Below are positions 1-8,719 of a stretch of DNA of 64,000 nt, one piece after another; within the stretch, counting starts at the first letter, position 1, and the number at the start of each line of letters is the position of its first letter. This stretch comes from Roseiarcus sp963776665. Its GTDB lineage: Bacteria > Pseudomonadota > Alphaproteobacteria > Rhizobiales > Beijerinckiaceae. The notes below the pieces were generated by a model. It saw only the letters and a program-made list of their open reading frames with translations, did not search any database and was not told the DNA's origin. Location: positions 43,273 to 107,272 of the forward strand of contig CAVZNQ010000006.1 in NCBI GenBank assembly GCA_963776665.1, given 5' to 3'. The translations under genes and the position numbers were made by a program.

Positions 1-896
1 GGGAGCAGGCCGCGGTTGTGGTTGTCGAAGAGGCCGCGAACCTCCAGCGTGCCGGTCGAGGCGTCTACCTGCGGCGCGGCGTAGTCCATGCGGCCTACGT
101 GTGGAAATCCGTCCTCGCCCTGAAGCCCGATCTCGACCGGTATGCTCGAGAGGTCGGTCGTACGAAACTCGATGCCCGCCTTCGCGTTGTTCACCTTGAT
201 GCGAAGAATCTGCGGCTCGCTCAATGTGAAATAGACGTAAATCGGGTCAAGCTGGATGATAGTCGCGAGCTTGGTCGGCGATCCGAACCCGACGAGCGCG
301 CCCTTGTCGACGAGGTGGCGGGTGACGACCCCGTCGAAAGGCGCGGTCACCGTCGTATAGTTGAGGTTGATTTGGGCCGTCTCGATGGCGGCTTGGCTAT
401 TCATCACATCCGCCTGCGCCTGTTCGGCCTTCGACTTCCACTCCTGAACTGTGGCCTGGCTGGCGAAATCGTTTTTGCCGAGCGCGGCCTGGCGCTGGTA
501 TTCCGCCTGGTTGTAGGTCAGCGTCGCCTGATTAGAGGCAAGGGTCGCCTTGGCCTGGTCGAGTTGAGCCTGGTACTGATCACGCTCGATGCCGAACAGC
601 TTGGTTCCCGCTTTGACCGCGGCGCCGTCGACGTAGTCGATGTCGGTGAGGAAACCCTGCACGCGGGCGACGAGGTCGACCGAATTGATGGGCGACGTAT
701 TTCCCGTCAGGTTGAGGTAGAGCGTCACAGGCTGCTGGAGCGGCTGCGCCACGGTCACCTTGGGCGGCGGCGGCGGCACATACGCGTTCCTGGAGCCGTT
801 GCACGCCGCGAGCGCGATCGCCGCCACGCCGATGCTCGCAGCGCGAACGACGCGCCGGCGTATTCCGGTTCTGAAACGAAACTCTTTCGTCGACAT
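1..896 (-). CDS. RND efflux periplasmic adaptor (HlyD/AcrA/MexE family), partial
   Basis: This is the membrane-fusion subunit of a tripartite RND efflux pump, lying in the periplasm and linking inner-membrane pump to outer-membrane channel. The protein starts with a short basic stretch, a hydrophobic segment and a lipobox (LAAC), so it should be a lipoprotein. It continues with a proline-rich linker, a lipoyl-like half motif, a Gln/Ala-rich coiled-coil hairpin (about residues 95-150) and the typical TAPFDGVVTR strand. About 298 residues are visible before the gene runs off the left edge; the pump gene would be expected beyond it. The ATG at 896 is chosen because it precedes the signal peptide directly. 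Family assignment is firm; the substrate cannot be told. Confidence 0.88.
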   Translation of the reverse strand, partial: MSTKEFRFRTGIRRRVVRAASIGVAAIALAACNGSRNAYVPPPPPKVTVAQPLQQPVTLYLNLTGNTSPINSVDLVARVQGFLTDIDYVDGAAVKAGTKLFGIERDQYQAQLDQAKATLASNQATLTYNQAEYQRQAALGKNDFASQATVQEWKSKAEQAQADVMNSQAAIETAQINLNYTTVTAPFDGVVTRHLVDKGALVGFGSPTKLATIIQLDPIYVYFTLSEPQILRIKVNNAKAGIEFRTTDLSSIPVEIGLQGEDGFPHVGRMDYAAPQVDASTGTLEVRGLFDNHNRGLL

Positions 897-1029
897 TAAG
901 GCGCCAATCCCGGGAAGCGGCGGAACAATACCCATCGACGATGGCGATGGCGATCGCGCCGCTCGATAGCGCCGACGCTGTCCTATGATGCCTGACTCAG
1001 TTTTCAACGCAAGAGCCAATCACGGGCCC

Positions 1030-1827
1030 CTACTGCGCCGCGTAGCCGAGCGCCCGATAGCGCCTGACCGCGAACGGGATCGAGGCGAGATAGGCGAGGG
1101 TGACAGCGACGAGGGCCTGCATCGGAAAATTGAACAGCAGCAACAGCGCGGCTGCGACGCCGACCAGCACCACGGCCACATACTCTCGCGGCACCCGGCC
1201 GAGCGACTTGCCTGAAAAATGCGGGACCCTACTCGCCATCAATAGCGCGACGCCAAGGACGTAGAGGCTTTCGATCACGCCGGACCGCGAGGTCGGGGGG
1301 CCGAGGTTGAAGGCGTAATGAAGGTAGATCGGCAACAGGCCGACGATCGCGCCCGCGGGCGCCGGCATGCCGACGAAGAAAGTCTTGCGCCACGCCGGCT
1401 GATCTTCGTCGATCATGACGTTGAATCGGGCGAGGCGCAGCGCGCAGGCTATCGCGAACAGGAGCGCCACGACCCAGCCGAAGTTTTTGGCCGCGTGCAG
1501 GTTGGCCACATAGAGCACGAGCGCCGGCGCGACGCCGAAGTCGACGAAGTCGGCAAGCGAATCGAGTTCGGCGCCGAAGCGCGAGGTTCCCTTCAGGGCG
1601 CGCGCGATCCGTCCGTCGAGCCCATCAAGCACGGCGGCGCCCGCGATCGCGCTTACCGCCCACTCGATCGACCCCTCCATCGCCAGGCGGATCGCGGTCA
1701 GGCCAAGGCCGAGCGCAAACAGGGTGACGATGTTGGGGATCAGAAGCCTGAGAGGCACCGCGCGGAAGCGTCGCGGTGGGGACGCATTGGCGATCGGCGC
1801 CCGGGGCAGGGGGCCGGCCTCGTTCAC
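1030..1827 (-). CDS. pssA: CDP-diacylglycerol-serine O-phosphatidyltransferase
   Basis: Makes phosphatidylserine from CDP-diacylglycerol and L-serine in the inner membrane, the first committed step to phosphatidylethanolamine. The CDP-alcohol phosphotransferase signature is complete (DGLDGRIAR followed by GAELDSLAD, about residues 68-95), with several hydrophobic helices around it. The 265-residue length fits the alphaproteobacterial PssA type. The gene starts 3 bases after the psd stop codon on the same strand, so the two consecutive pathway enzymes are probably co-transcribed and translationally coupled. No anomaly is seen. Confidence 0.95.
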   Translation of the reverse strand: MNEAGPLPRAPIANASPPRRFRAVPLRLLIPNIVTLFALGLGLTAIRLAMEGSIEWAVSAIAGAAVLDGLDGRIARALKGTSRFGAELDSLADFVDFGVAPALVLYVANLHAAKNFGWVVALLFAIACALRLARFNVMIDEDQPAWRKTFFVGMPAPAGAIVGLLPIYLHYAFNLGPPTSRSGVIESLYVLGVALLMASRVPHFSGKSLGRVPREYVAVVLVGVAAALLLLFNFPMQALVAVTLAYLASIPFAVRRYRALGYAAQ

Positions 1828-1830
1828 GGC

Positions 1831-2529
1831 TCAGCTCCGCTGAAAGGGCGACGGCGAGGCGTCGGCGGCGACCTTGCCGATCACTGTCTCGCCAGCGATC
1901 GCCCGCGAATCGACGCCGACCACGATCTGCGCGCCGGACGGGAGGTAGACGTCGACGCGCGAGCCGAAGCGGATGAGGCCGATGCGCTCGCCCGGGCTCA
2001 AGAGCGCGCCTTCGTGGGTGAAGCAGACGATCCTTCTCGCCACCAGACCTGCGATCTGCACGACGCCAAATCGCCCCGACGGCGCGTCAATCACGATGCT
2101 GTTGCGCTCGTTGTCCTCGCTCGCCTTGTCGAGGTCGGCGTTGAGGAACAGTCCCGGATGATAGACGATCTGCGCGACCCGGCCCTGGACCGGCGCGCGA
2201 TTGACGTGGCAATCGAAGATCGACATGAAGATCGACACCCGCTGCATCGGCGCCATGCCGAGGCCAAGCTCCGGCGGCGGCGCGGCGAAGCCGGCGAAAC
2301 TGACGACGCCGTCGGCGGGCGCGATGACGAGGTCGCCGCGGACCGGCGTCACCCGCGCCGGATCGCGGAAGAAATAGGCGCACCACAACGTGGCGATGAG
2401 GCCGAGCCACCCGAGCGGCGCCCACATCCACCACAGGATCAGCGTCGCCGCTGCGAAGCCGAGGACGAACAGATAGCCTTCCGGATGGATCGGCGCGAGC
2501 TGACCGCGCAGCGATTTTACGATGCTCAT
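1831..2529 (-). CDS. psd: Phosphatidylserine decarboxylase proenzyme
   Basis: Decarboxylates phosphatidylserine to phosphatidylethanolamine. It is made as a proenzyme that cuts itself to form a pyruvoyl cofactor; the cleavage pair is visible as Gly189-Ser190 in RFGSRVDVYLP. The ATG at 2529 gives 232 residues, the usual size of the short psd type, and an N-terminal hydrophobic segment (about residues 18-50) that would hold it at the membrane. An in-frame upstream extension to 2733 is possible but overlaps the ABC transporter gene and has no family support. It lies between the ABC exporter and pssA, all on the same strand. Confidence 0.94.
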   Translation of the reverse strand: MSIVKSLRGQLAPIHPEGYLFVLGFAAATLILWWMWAPLGWLGLIATLWCAYFFRDPARVTPVRGDLVIAPADGVVSFAGFAAPPPELGLGMAPMQRVSIFMSIFDCHVNRAPVQGRVAQIVYHPGLFLNADLDKASEDNERNSIVIDAPSGRFGVVQIAGLVARRIVCFTHEGALLSPGERIGLIRFGSRVDVYLPSGAQIVVGVDSRAIAGETVIGKVAADASPSPFQRS

Positions 2530-2584
2530 TGACCGACGCCCGAGGACAATCCGCGCGCACTCATGGCGCCAAACGCCGCGAATG

Positions 2585-4501
2585 TCACGGCGCTGGCTGG
2601 GAAGCGAAACCGCCGGAGACGCCGAGATCCTCCTCCCTCCCGGCGCGGCGCAACAATTCCTGCGCCGCGTCGACCTGCCTCTGGCGGCTCCACATCGCCA
2701 AATACATTCCGCCGCGCGCCAAAAGCTCCTCATGTGTGCCGCGCTCGGCGATGACGCCCTTGTCGAGCACCAGGATCTCGTCGGCGTTGACCACGGTCGA
2801 AAGACGGTGCGCGATCACGATCGTCGTGCGTCCGCGCGAGACGCGCTCCAGCGCCAGCTGAATCTCCCGTTCGGTGAAACTGTCGAGCGCCGACGTCGCT
2901 TCGTCGAGGACCAGAATCGGCGGCGCCTTCAGCATCGTGCGGGCGATGGCGACCCGCTGCTTCTCGCCGCCCGAAAGCTTGAGGCCCCGCTCTCCGACCG
3001 GCGACTCATAGCCAAGCGGCAGAGAGCGGATGAACGGATCGATCTGCGCGTTCTCGGCTGCCGCGACGACGTCGGCTTCGCTTGCGCCGTCTCGCCCGTA
3101 GCTGATGTTGTAGAGGACCGTATCGTTGAACAGCACCGTATCCTGCGGCACCATGCCGATCGCGGCGCGCAGCGAACTCTGGGTGACGGCGCGGATATCC
3201 TGCCCGTCGACAAGGATGCGTCCGGCGGTCGGCTCGTAGAACCGGAACAGGAGCCGCGAGATCGTGGACTTCCCGGCGCCCGAGGGCCCGACGATGGCGA
3301 TCGTGTGGCCCGCGCGCGCCTCGAACGAGACGCCGCGCAGGATCGGCCTGCCGGGATCGTATGCGAACTCGACATTGTCGAACCGGACCGCGCCGGCGCT
3401 CACCTTCAACGGCTGCGCGCCAGGAAGGTCCTCGATTTCGGGATTCTGCGCCAGAATGGCGAACATCGCCTCGACGTCGATGATCGCCTGTTTGATCTCC
3501 CGATAGACCATCCCCATGAAGTTGAGCGGCTGGTAGAGTTGCAGCATGATGAGGTTGACCAGGACGAACGCGCCGACGGTCTTCGTTCCGTTCCTTACCT
3601 CTGCGACGCACATGACAAGGACGACGATCAGGCCGAGGGTGAAAATGATCGCCTGGCCGGCATTGAGCACCGCGAGCGAGACATAGGTCCGCACGCTCAT
3701 CCGCTCATATCGCGCCATCGCCTTGTCGTATCGTAGGGCTTCGCGCTCTTCGGCGCCGAAATACTTCACCGTCTCGAAATTGAGCAGACTGTCGATCGCC
3801 TTGGTGTTGGCGTCCGTGTCGCTCTCATTCATCGAACGGCGAATTCCGATGCGCCAATTGGTGGCCAGTGTCGTGAACACAAGATAAGCGACGACCGTTA
3901 CGCTGATCGCGAGGACGTAGCGCCAGTCGAACGAAAACATCATCGCGGCGACGACCAGCGCGAACTCGACGGCGGTCGGAACCGCGGTCAGCATCGAGGT
4001 GCGGATGATGGTCTCGATGGCGTTTCGGCCGCGCTCGAGCACGCGCGTCAATCCGCCAGTCTTACGCTCGAGATGAAATCGTAGAGACAGGCGATGCAAG
4101 TGGTCGAATACTTCGATCGCCAGCCGGCGCACCGCGTTCATGGCGACGGCCGCAAACAGCGCGTCGCGCCCCTGCTGGGTCAACGCCATGACAATGCGCA
4201 GGACCCCATAAAGGACGGTCAATGCAACCGCACCGAAAAGAACGTGCGGCAGCGGGACCGCATCGAGCGCAAGCTTCCCGGCGACCGCGTCGGTGGCCCA
4301 CTTGTAGGAATAGGGAATTGCGATCGTGAACAACTTGGAGAGCAGCATCAGCACGACGGCCAGAAACACGCGCAACTTGAGATCGGCGCGGTCGGCCGGC
4401 CAGATATAGGGCCAGAGAAGCTGAACGGTCCCGGTCAACGTCGCCTGCCGCGCCCGGTTACTGCGCGCGGCGATGAATGTTGACGTCCTGTGATGTTGCA
4501 T
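2585..4501 (-). CDS. ATM1/HMT1-type ABC transporter, fused permease and ATPase
   Basis: A half-size ABC exporter: a six-helix permease domain (about residues 25-330) followed by an ATPase domain with Walker A GPSGAGKSTISRLLF, signature LSGGEKQRVAIART, Walker B ILVLDEATSALD and a switch His in IVIAHRLSTV. The sequence around LWPYIWPADRADLKLRV matches the ATM1 branch of alphaproteobacteria, whose known members export glutathione-linked sulfur or metal conjugates; that substrate is inferred from the family only. ATG 4501 is chosen because it leaves a short N-terminal lead; in-frame starts at 4543 (ATG) and 4630 (TTG) exist. The gene ends 55 bases before psd, perhaps in the same transcript. Confidence 0.88.
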   Translation of the reverse strand: MQHHRTSTFIAARSNRARQATLTGTVQLLWPYIWPADRADLKLRVFLAVVLMLLSKLFTIAIPYSYKWATDAVAGKLALDAVPLPHVLFGAVALTVLYGVLRIVMALTQQGRDALFAAVAMNAVRRLAIEVFDHLHRLSLRFHLERKTGGLTRVLERGRNAIETIIRTSMLTAVPTAVEFALVVAAMMFSFDWRYVLAISVTVVAYLVFTTLATNWRIGIRRSMNESDTDANTKAIDSLLNFETVKYFGAEEREALRYDKAMARYERMSVRTYVSLAVLNAGQAIIFTLGLIVVLVMCVAEVRNGTKTVGAFVLVNLIMLQLYQPLNFMGMVYREIKQAIIDVEAMFAILAQNPEIEDLPGAQPLKVSAGAVRFDNVEFAYDPGRPILRGVSFEARAGHTIAIVGPSGAGKSTISRLLFRFYEPTAGRILVDGQDIRAVTQSSLRAAIGMVPQDTVLFNDTVLYNISYGRDGASEADVVAAAENAQIDPFIRSLPLGYESPVGERGLKLSGGEKQRVAIARTMLKAPPILVLDEATSALDSFTEREIQLALERVSRGRTTIVIAHRLSTVVNADEILVLDKGVIAERGTHEELLARGGMYLAMWSRQRQVDAAQELLRRAGREEDLGVSGGFASQPAP

Positions 4502-4543
4502 TGGAGCCCGCGAGCGCCGATCAAGAAGTTCGGCACGACGCAT

Positions 4544-5050
4544 ATAAGCGCTTTCGCCGCCTTTGACATCCTTTGCGCCGCTAGCGTCTTGCGCTCGACT
4601 GTCCCCCGGCCAAGCAGTGGCGCAGGTCAAGAAGCACTGTCGTGGCGTGAAGCAAGACGCCAGACTGTCGCTGGCCCAGAGTTAGGACGAATCACAATCC
4701 ACTGCATTGAGGCAAAACCATCTTGGATTCGCCGCCTGATGATTCGCGAAAAGCTTGTTCACGGCACGCTAACCGAGCGCTGTCAAGTGAAGAGAGGTCT
4801 TTTTTTGTGTAAATCCAGAATCCGTCGCCCCGCGCATAGTGAATATTCAGCCTTTTTCGGTGCGTACCGTAGTTAAAATCACCATTGTTTGTCTTGTGCG
4901 ACGTTTTCCTTTGCGCTATATCGCCCTCGCCCAAGTCGCAACAAGCGGCAAACAATGAGGACGCTCGTTGTGGTCGAACGAGCAGAATGACCTGAAGCTG
5001 ATCGCCAGAAGGGCGGTCTCGACAGGCAACCTTTTGGAGTAACGTCTACA
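4544..5050. other. Intergenic region between ABC exporter and mucR
   Basis: About 500 bases with no convincing gene; the short frames here have no family features. The part from about 4790 to 4930 is visibly richer in A/T than the surroundings. It holds a weak promoter-like pair, TTGTGC at 4894-4899 and TATATC at 4917-4922 with 17 bases between, reading toward mucR. MucR-family regulators are known to bind AT-rich sites and often repress their own promoter, so this stretch is a candidate autoregulatory region. That is inference. Confidence 0.35.
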
Positions 5051-5458
5051 ATGAGCGATTCCAGCAATCACGTTGAGCTCGCAGCGGAGATCGTGTCGGC
5101 CTATGTGTCGAACAATTCCGTACCGTCAAGCGAGTTGCCGGCGCTTCTCAGCGATGTTCACGCGGCAATCGTGCGTGTCGCGACTGGCGCTCAACCTGTT
5201 GTCGTCGAGGCCGCCAAGCCGGCAGTCCCGCCCAAGAAGTCGATTACCAGCGATTACATCATCTGCCTCGAAGACGGTCGCAAATTCAAATCTCTGAAGC
5301 GCCATCTCCGGACCCAATACAACCTGTCTCCCGAAGAGTATCGTGAGAAATGGGGCCTCCCCTCCGACTATCCCATGGTCGCTCCGGCCTACGCCAAGGC
5401 GCGGTCGGCGCTGGCGAAGCAGATGGGGCTCGGACAACAGCGTCGGCGCCGCAAGTAA
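5051..5458 (+). CDS. mucR: MucR/Ros family transcriptional regulator
   Basis: A 135-residue regulator of the Ros/MucR family, which in rhizobia, Brucella and Caulobacter controls exopolysaccharide, motility and cell-cycle genes. The N-terminal half (residues 1-40) matches the oligomerisation region. The C-terminal DNA-binding domain (about residues 68-128) carries the signature REKWGLPSDYPMVAP. The zinc site is incomplete: Cys72 and His85 are present, but the second Cys position is Asp75 and the second His positions are Gln89-Tyr90. Some Mesorhizobium loti family members are reported to fold without zinc, so it may still be functional. A TTTTGGAG stretch just upstream gives a plausible ribosome site. 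A hairpin terminator follows. Confidence 0.93.
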   Translation: MSDSSNHVELAAEIVSAYVSNNSVPSSELPALLSDVHAAIVRVATGAQPVVVEAAKPAVPPKKSITSDYIICLEDGRKFKSLKRHLRTQYNLSPEEYREKWGLPSDYPMVAPAYAKARSALAKQMGLGQQRRRRK

Positions 5459-5508
5459 GACGCGGCGGTTAGATCTTATGTAAGCCGCAGCGGCGCGTCC
5501 TCGTTTTT
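5459..5508 (+). terminator. Rho-independent terminator of mucR
   Basis: Outer stem GACGCG (5459-5464) pairs with CGCGTC (5494-5499). An inner, slightly bulged stem forms between GCGGTTA and TAAGCCGC. The T-rich run at 5501-5508 follows. It begins right after the mucR stop and separates it from the convergent upp gene. Confidence 0.6.
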
Positions 5509-5557
5509 GAGCGGGGGCGGGACCGCGCTCGCTCGCGGGCTCGATACGCCGGCCGTC

Positions 5558-6187
5558 CTATTTCGTACCGAACATGCGGTCCCCGGCGTCGCCCAGTCCG
5601 GGGATGATGTAGCCGTGCTCATTGAGCTTCTCGTCGATCGCGGCGGTCCAGATCTGGACGTCGGGATGGGCTTTGGTCAGCCGCTCGATCCCTTCGGGCG
5701 CGGCGAGAAGGCAGACGAACCGGATATCCTTCACCCCGCGCCGCTTGAGGCGGTCGATGGCGGCGACTGCCGAGTTGGCGGTCGCAAGCATCGGATCCAT
5801 CACGATCACCAGCCGATCGGCGACATCGGCCGGGGCCTTGAAGTAATATTCGACCGCCTCGAGGGTTTGCGGGTCGCGATAGAGGCCGATGTGGGCGACC
5901 CGCGCGCTCGGGACGAGATCGAGCATCCCATCGAGAAAACCAACCCCTGCGCGCAGAATAGGCGCGAACACCAGCTTCTTGCCGGCGATCGAGGGCGCCA
6001 TCATCTTGGCGAGCGGCGTCTCAACCTCGACCATCTCGAGCGGCAGATCGCGCGTCACCTCGTAGGCGAGCAGCATCCCGATCTCGTTCATGAGCTGCCG
6101 GAAGCCCTTTGTAGACACGGTCCTGTCGCGCATCAGGGTGAGCTTGTGCTGCACCAGCGGGTGGCCGACGACATGAACGTTCGACAT
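5558..6187 (-). CDS. upp: Uracil phosphoribosyltransferase
   Basis: Pyrimidine salvage enzyme that joins uracil to PRPP to give UMP in the cytoplasm. The PRPP-binding loop is VMDPMLATANSAVAAI, and the C-terminal uracil-binding segment is YIIPGLGDAGDRMFGT. ATG 6187 gives 209 residues, the normal family length; the 12-residue upstream extension to 6223 has no support. A GAGTGAAAG stretch lies just ahead as ribosome site. The gene is convergent with mucR and divergent from pgsA. Confidence 0.95.
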   Translation of the reverse strand: MSNVHVVGHPLVQHKLTLMRDRTVSTKGFRQLMNEIGMLLAYEVTRDLPLEMVEVETPLAKMMAPSIAGKKLVFAPILRAGVGFLDGMLDLVPSARVAHIGLYRDPQTLEAVEYYFKAPADVADRLVIVMDPMLATANSAVAAIDRLKRRGVKDIRFVCLLAAPEGIERLTKAHPDVQIWTAAIDEKLNEHGYIIPGLGDAGDRMFGTK

Positions 6188-6369
6188 GACGCTTTCACTC
6201 TTCGAGCTTGGTCCCGACGACAAGCGGTAGCCTGATCTTAGACGATGTAGCGCGGCCTAAAGCGACGACGCGGGCCCTCGTCCCCAGTTTTGTCGGCGGG
6301 CGCCGGCGCGACGAGCCGCGTTCCCCCCGCCCCAGCCGGTCGGGCGCTATTGACGGGCGGACGGGCACG

Positions 6370-6981
6370 ATGTCTGCTGCGGCGCAAATGGCATCCTCGA
6401 CCGCCCGTCCGATCAGCCGCAACTGGTCCTTGCCCAACATATTGACCTACGCGCGCGTCGCGGCGGTTCCGCTCGTCGCCGGGTTCCTGTTCTGGCCGGA
6501 TGAGCCCTGGGCGCGATGGACGGCGCTGGCGATCTTCATCGCCGCGGGAGTGAGCGATTTTTTCGACGGCTATCTGGCCCGCGCCTGGTCGCAGCAGTCC
6601 TCGCTCGGCAGAATGCTCGACCCGATCGCCGACAAGCTCCTCGTATCGGCGGTGATTCTGGTGCTTGCCGCCAACCAGACGATCTCGGGGCTGTCGCTGT
6701 GGGCGGCGATTGTCATCCTGTGCCGGGAAATCCTGGTCTCGGGATTGCGCGAATATCTGGCCGAGCTCCGGGTTCCGCTGCCGGTGACGGCGCTCGCCAA
6801 ATGGAAGACCGCCGTCCAGTTCGTCGCGCTCGGTTTCCTGATTGTCGGGCCAGCCGGCGAAGCGCTGCTGCCGGGATCGGTCACGACCGGGATCGTGCTG
6901 CTTTGGATCGCGGCGATCCTGACGCTCTACACCGGCTGGGACTATATGAAGGCGAGCTACGACCATGCCGGCGGCGATTGA
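6370..6981 (+). CDS. pgsA: CDP-diacylglycerol-glycerol-3-phosphate 3-phosphatidyltransferase
   Basis: Integral membrane enzyme that makes phosphatidylglycerophosphate, precursor of phosphatidylglycerol and cardiolipin. The CDP-alcohol phosphotransferase signature reads DFFDGYLAR followed by SLGRMLDPIADK, and several hydrophobic helices surround it. ATG 6370 gives 203 residues. A start at 6388 is also possible, and the in-frame GTG at 6208 gives an unsupported extension. The gene order pgsA-moaD-moaE is common in Rhizobiales. Its 3' end nearly touches moaD, so the three are likely one transcript. Confidence 0.93.
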   Translation: MSAAAQMASSTARPISRNWSLPNILTYARVAAVPLVAGFLFWPDEPWARWTALAIFIAAGVSDFFDGYLARAWSQQSSLGRMLDPIADKLLVSAVILVLAANQTISGLSLWAAIVILCREILVSGLREYLAELRVPLPVTALAKWKTAVQFVALGFLIVGPAGEALLPGSVTTGIVLLWIAAILTLYTGWDYMKASYDHAGGD

Positions 6982-6988
6982 GACGAGC

Positions 6989-7240
6989 ATGAAAGCGCTT
7001 TATTTCGCCTGGGTGCGCGAGCGGGTCGGCAAGGCGGAGGAGGAACTCGATCCGCCGGCGACCGTGATGACGGTCGGCGATCTGATCGCGTGGCTCTCGA
7101 GACGGGGCGAGCGCTACGCGCACGCCTTCGACAAGCCGCTCGCGGTTCGCGCCGCCCTCGACCGCGTTCACGCCCGCAACGACGCTCCGATCGCCGGGGC
7201 GAAGGAAGTGGCGTTCTTTCCGCCGATGACCGGCGGCTGA
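6989..7240 (+). CDS. moaD: Molybdopterin synthase sulfur carrier subunit
   Basis: Small ubiquitin-fold protein (83 residues from ATG 6989) that carries the thiocarboxylate sulfur used to turn cPMP into molybdopterin. The C-terminal Gly-Gly needed for thiocarboxylation is present (FFPPMTGG), and the start MKALYFAWVRERVGKAEEE is typical of MoaD. An alternative ATG at 6965 overlaps the pgsA end. It is directly followed by moaE, its partner in the synthase. A molybdopterin-dependent enzyme is coded at 45009-47096 in this window. Confidence 0.93.
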   Translation: MKALYFAWVRERVGKAEEELDPPATVMTVGDLIAWLSRRGERYAHAFDKPLAVRAALDRVHARNDAPIAGAKEVAFFPPMTGG

Positions 7241-7245
7241 AGCCG

Positions 7246-7728
7246 ATGGCGACTGTCCGCGTCCAGCGCGACGATTTCGACGCCGGCGCAGAGGCCGAAG
7301 CGCTGGCCCGAGGACGAACGGACGTCGGCGCGGTCGCAAGCTTCGTCGGCTACTGCCGCGACGAGGGCGGCAAGCTCGCGGCCCTCGAGCTCGAGCATTA
7401 CGCGGGCATGGCCGAGGACGAAATCGCCCGCGCAGTTGGCGAGGCCGAGACTCGCTGGCCGCTCCTCGGCGTGGCGGTGATCCACCGCTACGGCCGCATC
7501 GCCCCGGGCGAGCGGATCGTCTTTGTCGCAGTCGCGGCGGCGCATCGCGGGGCGGCGTTCGCGGCGGCCGAGATGCTGATGGACTATCTCAAGACCCGCG
7601 CGCCGTTCTGGAAGCGCGCGATAACCTTCGACGGCGCCGTCGAAGGTTGGGTGGATGCGAAGGAAGGAGACGAGAGCTCGGCGGCGCGTTGGGGGCGCGC
7701 CGACCTGCCGCCGGCGTCAGGCACGTGA
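7246..7728 (+). CDS. moaE: Molybdopterin synthase catalytic subunit
   Basis: Large subunit of molybdopterin synthase; binds MoaD and cPMP and inserts the two dithiolene sulfurs. The 160-residue product shows the family segments SFVGYCRD, LELEHYAGMAE and IHRYGRIAPGE, and the catalytic-lysine region APFWKRAITFDG. It starts 5 bases after the moaD stop. Its 3' end overlaps the convergent GlsB-type gene by 12 bases. Confidence 0.94.
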   Translation: MATVRVQRDDFDAGAEAEALARGRTDVGAVASFVGYCRDEGGKLAALELEHYAGMAEDEIARAVGEAETRWPLLGVAVIHRYGRIAPGERIVFVAVAAAHRGAAFAAAEMLMDYLKTRAPFWKRAITFDGAVEGWVDAKEGDESSAARWGRADLPPASGT

Positions 7729-7968
7729 GACGACCGCGCGGTAGATCAAGAGCACCACGACCGCGCCGATCACCGCGATGATGATGCTGCCGATGTTCAC
7801 CCCGGTCACGCCGCCGATGCCGAAGAAGCTCGCCAGAAAACCGCCGACGATGGCGCCGATGACGCCAAGCGCAATGTCCATCAACATGCCCGAGCCGGTC
7901 TTGTTGACGATCTTGCTGGCGATGAACCCGGCGATCAGGCCAAGGATAATCCAGCTGATAATGCCCAT
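7717..7968 (-). CDS. GlsB/YeaQ/YmgE family membrane protein
   Basis: An 83-residue, very hydrophobic protein with three predicted membrane helices and a glycine-rich middle (GVIGAIVGGFLASFFGI), the pattern of the transglycosylase-associated/GlsB stress-response family (PF04226). Members respond to stress but their molecular role is not settled. A strong ribosome site (GGGAGGG) lies 6 bases ahead of ATG 7968. It is monocistronic and convergent with moaE. Confidence 0.9.
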   Translation of the reverse strand: MGIISWIILGLIAGFIASKIVNKTGSGMLMDIALGVIGAIVGGFLASFFGIGGVTGVNIGSIIIAVIGAVVVLLIYRAVVSRA

Positions 7969-8133
7969 GTCGAACCCTCCCGCGCGCCCCGCGCTTGCGT
8001 TCGAATGTGCGGTATGGACGGGGAAAACGCAAGCCGGTACTCTAGGCCGTCATATCTTCGCCAAGCGGCGCCTGTCTGATGACGGCAGGGCCGCGTTTTT
8101 GACTTGGCCTCATTCCATTCTAAGGAGACGATG

Positions 8134-8601
8134 ATGGGTGCGTTTGACGATGCGATGAAGAACGCCGTGCCGGGAGGCAATCTGGCGACGCCGATCGCCG
8201 TGGCCGTAGGCGCGCTGCTCCTTGGCAAAATGTTTGGCGGCGGCTCCGCGCCATCCCCGGCGCCCGCGCCTGGACGCGTTGCGCCCCCGCCTACGCCGTC
8301 GCTGCCGGCCAATCCGCCGGCGGGCAGCGTCATGGGCGGCCTTTCCGATCTCATCGGCAAGCTCACCGCAGGCGGCGCCGCGCCGCAGGTCAACTCCTGG
8401 ATCGGGCCCGGGCAGAACCAGCCGATCCAGCCCGGACAGCTCGGCGGCGCCTTGGGCCAGTCGACGCTGAATGAATTGTCGCAGCGCACCGGCATGAGCC
8501 AGCAGGAGCTTTTGAATCAGCTCGCGACTGTGCTGCCGCAGCTCATCAACCATCTCACGCCCAACGGCCGCATGCCGACGCTGGCCGATCTGGAGAAGTG
8601 A
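8134..8601 (+). CDS. YidB-like (DUF937) protein
   Basis: A 155-residue protein with a glycine/alanine/proline-rich N-terminal part and a C-terminal half (about residues 65-150) typical of YidB: LSDLIGKL, NSWIGPGQNQPI, LGQSTLNELSQRTGM and LLNQLATVLPQLINHLTP. The family is widespread and of unknown function. Two tandem ATG codons (8131 and 8134) are possible; the AAGGAG at 8122-8127 is better spaced for 8134. The gene stands alone between two convergent or divergent neighbours. Confidence 0.87.
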   Translation: MGAFDDAMKNAVPGGNLATPIAVAVGALLLGKMFGGGSAPSPAPAPGRVAPPPTPSLPANPPAGSVMGGLSDLIGKLTAGGAAPQVNSWIGPGQNQPIQPGQLGGALGQSTLNELSQRTGMSQQELLNQLATVLPQLINHLTPNGRMPTLADLEK

Positions 8602-8650
8602 GGCGAGGCTAAACCTGCAGGGCGGGATCGAAAGCCCGGCGAAAAGAAGG

Positions 8651-8671
8651 GGGCGTCTTTGAGGACGCCCT
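8651..8671. terminator. Stem-loop between convergent YidB-like gene and metZ
   Basis: GGGCGTC and GACGCCC form a 7-base-pair stem with a short loop between the two convergent genes. There is no clear T-run, so it may be a bidirectional or Rho-assisted stop rather than a classical terminator. Confidence 0.4.
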
Positions 8672-8719
8672 ATGGATCCCGCCCCGGCCGGGTCAGCGAC
8701 CCGGCGCCACAGCGGAACC

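Noticed and set aside
2522..3736. 404-codon plus-strand frame opposite the ABC exporter
   Set aside because: Low-complexity, Arg/Asp/Glu-rich antisense translation; the ABC transporter motifs on the minus strand are complete.
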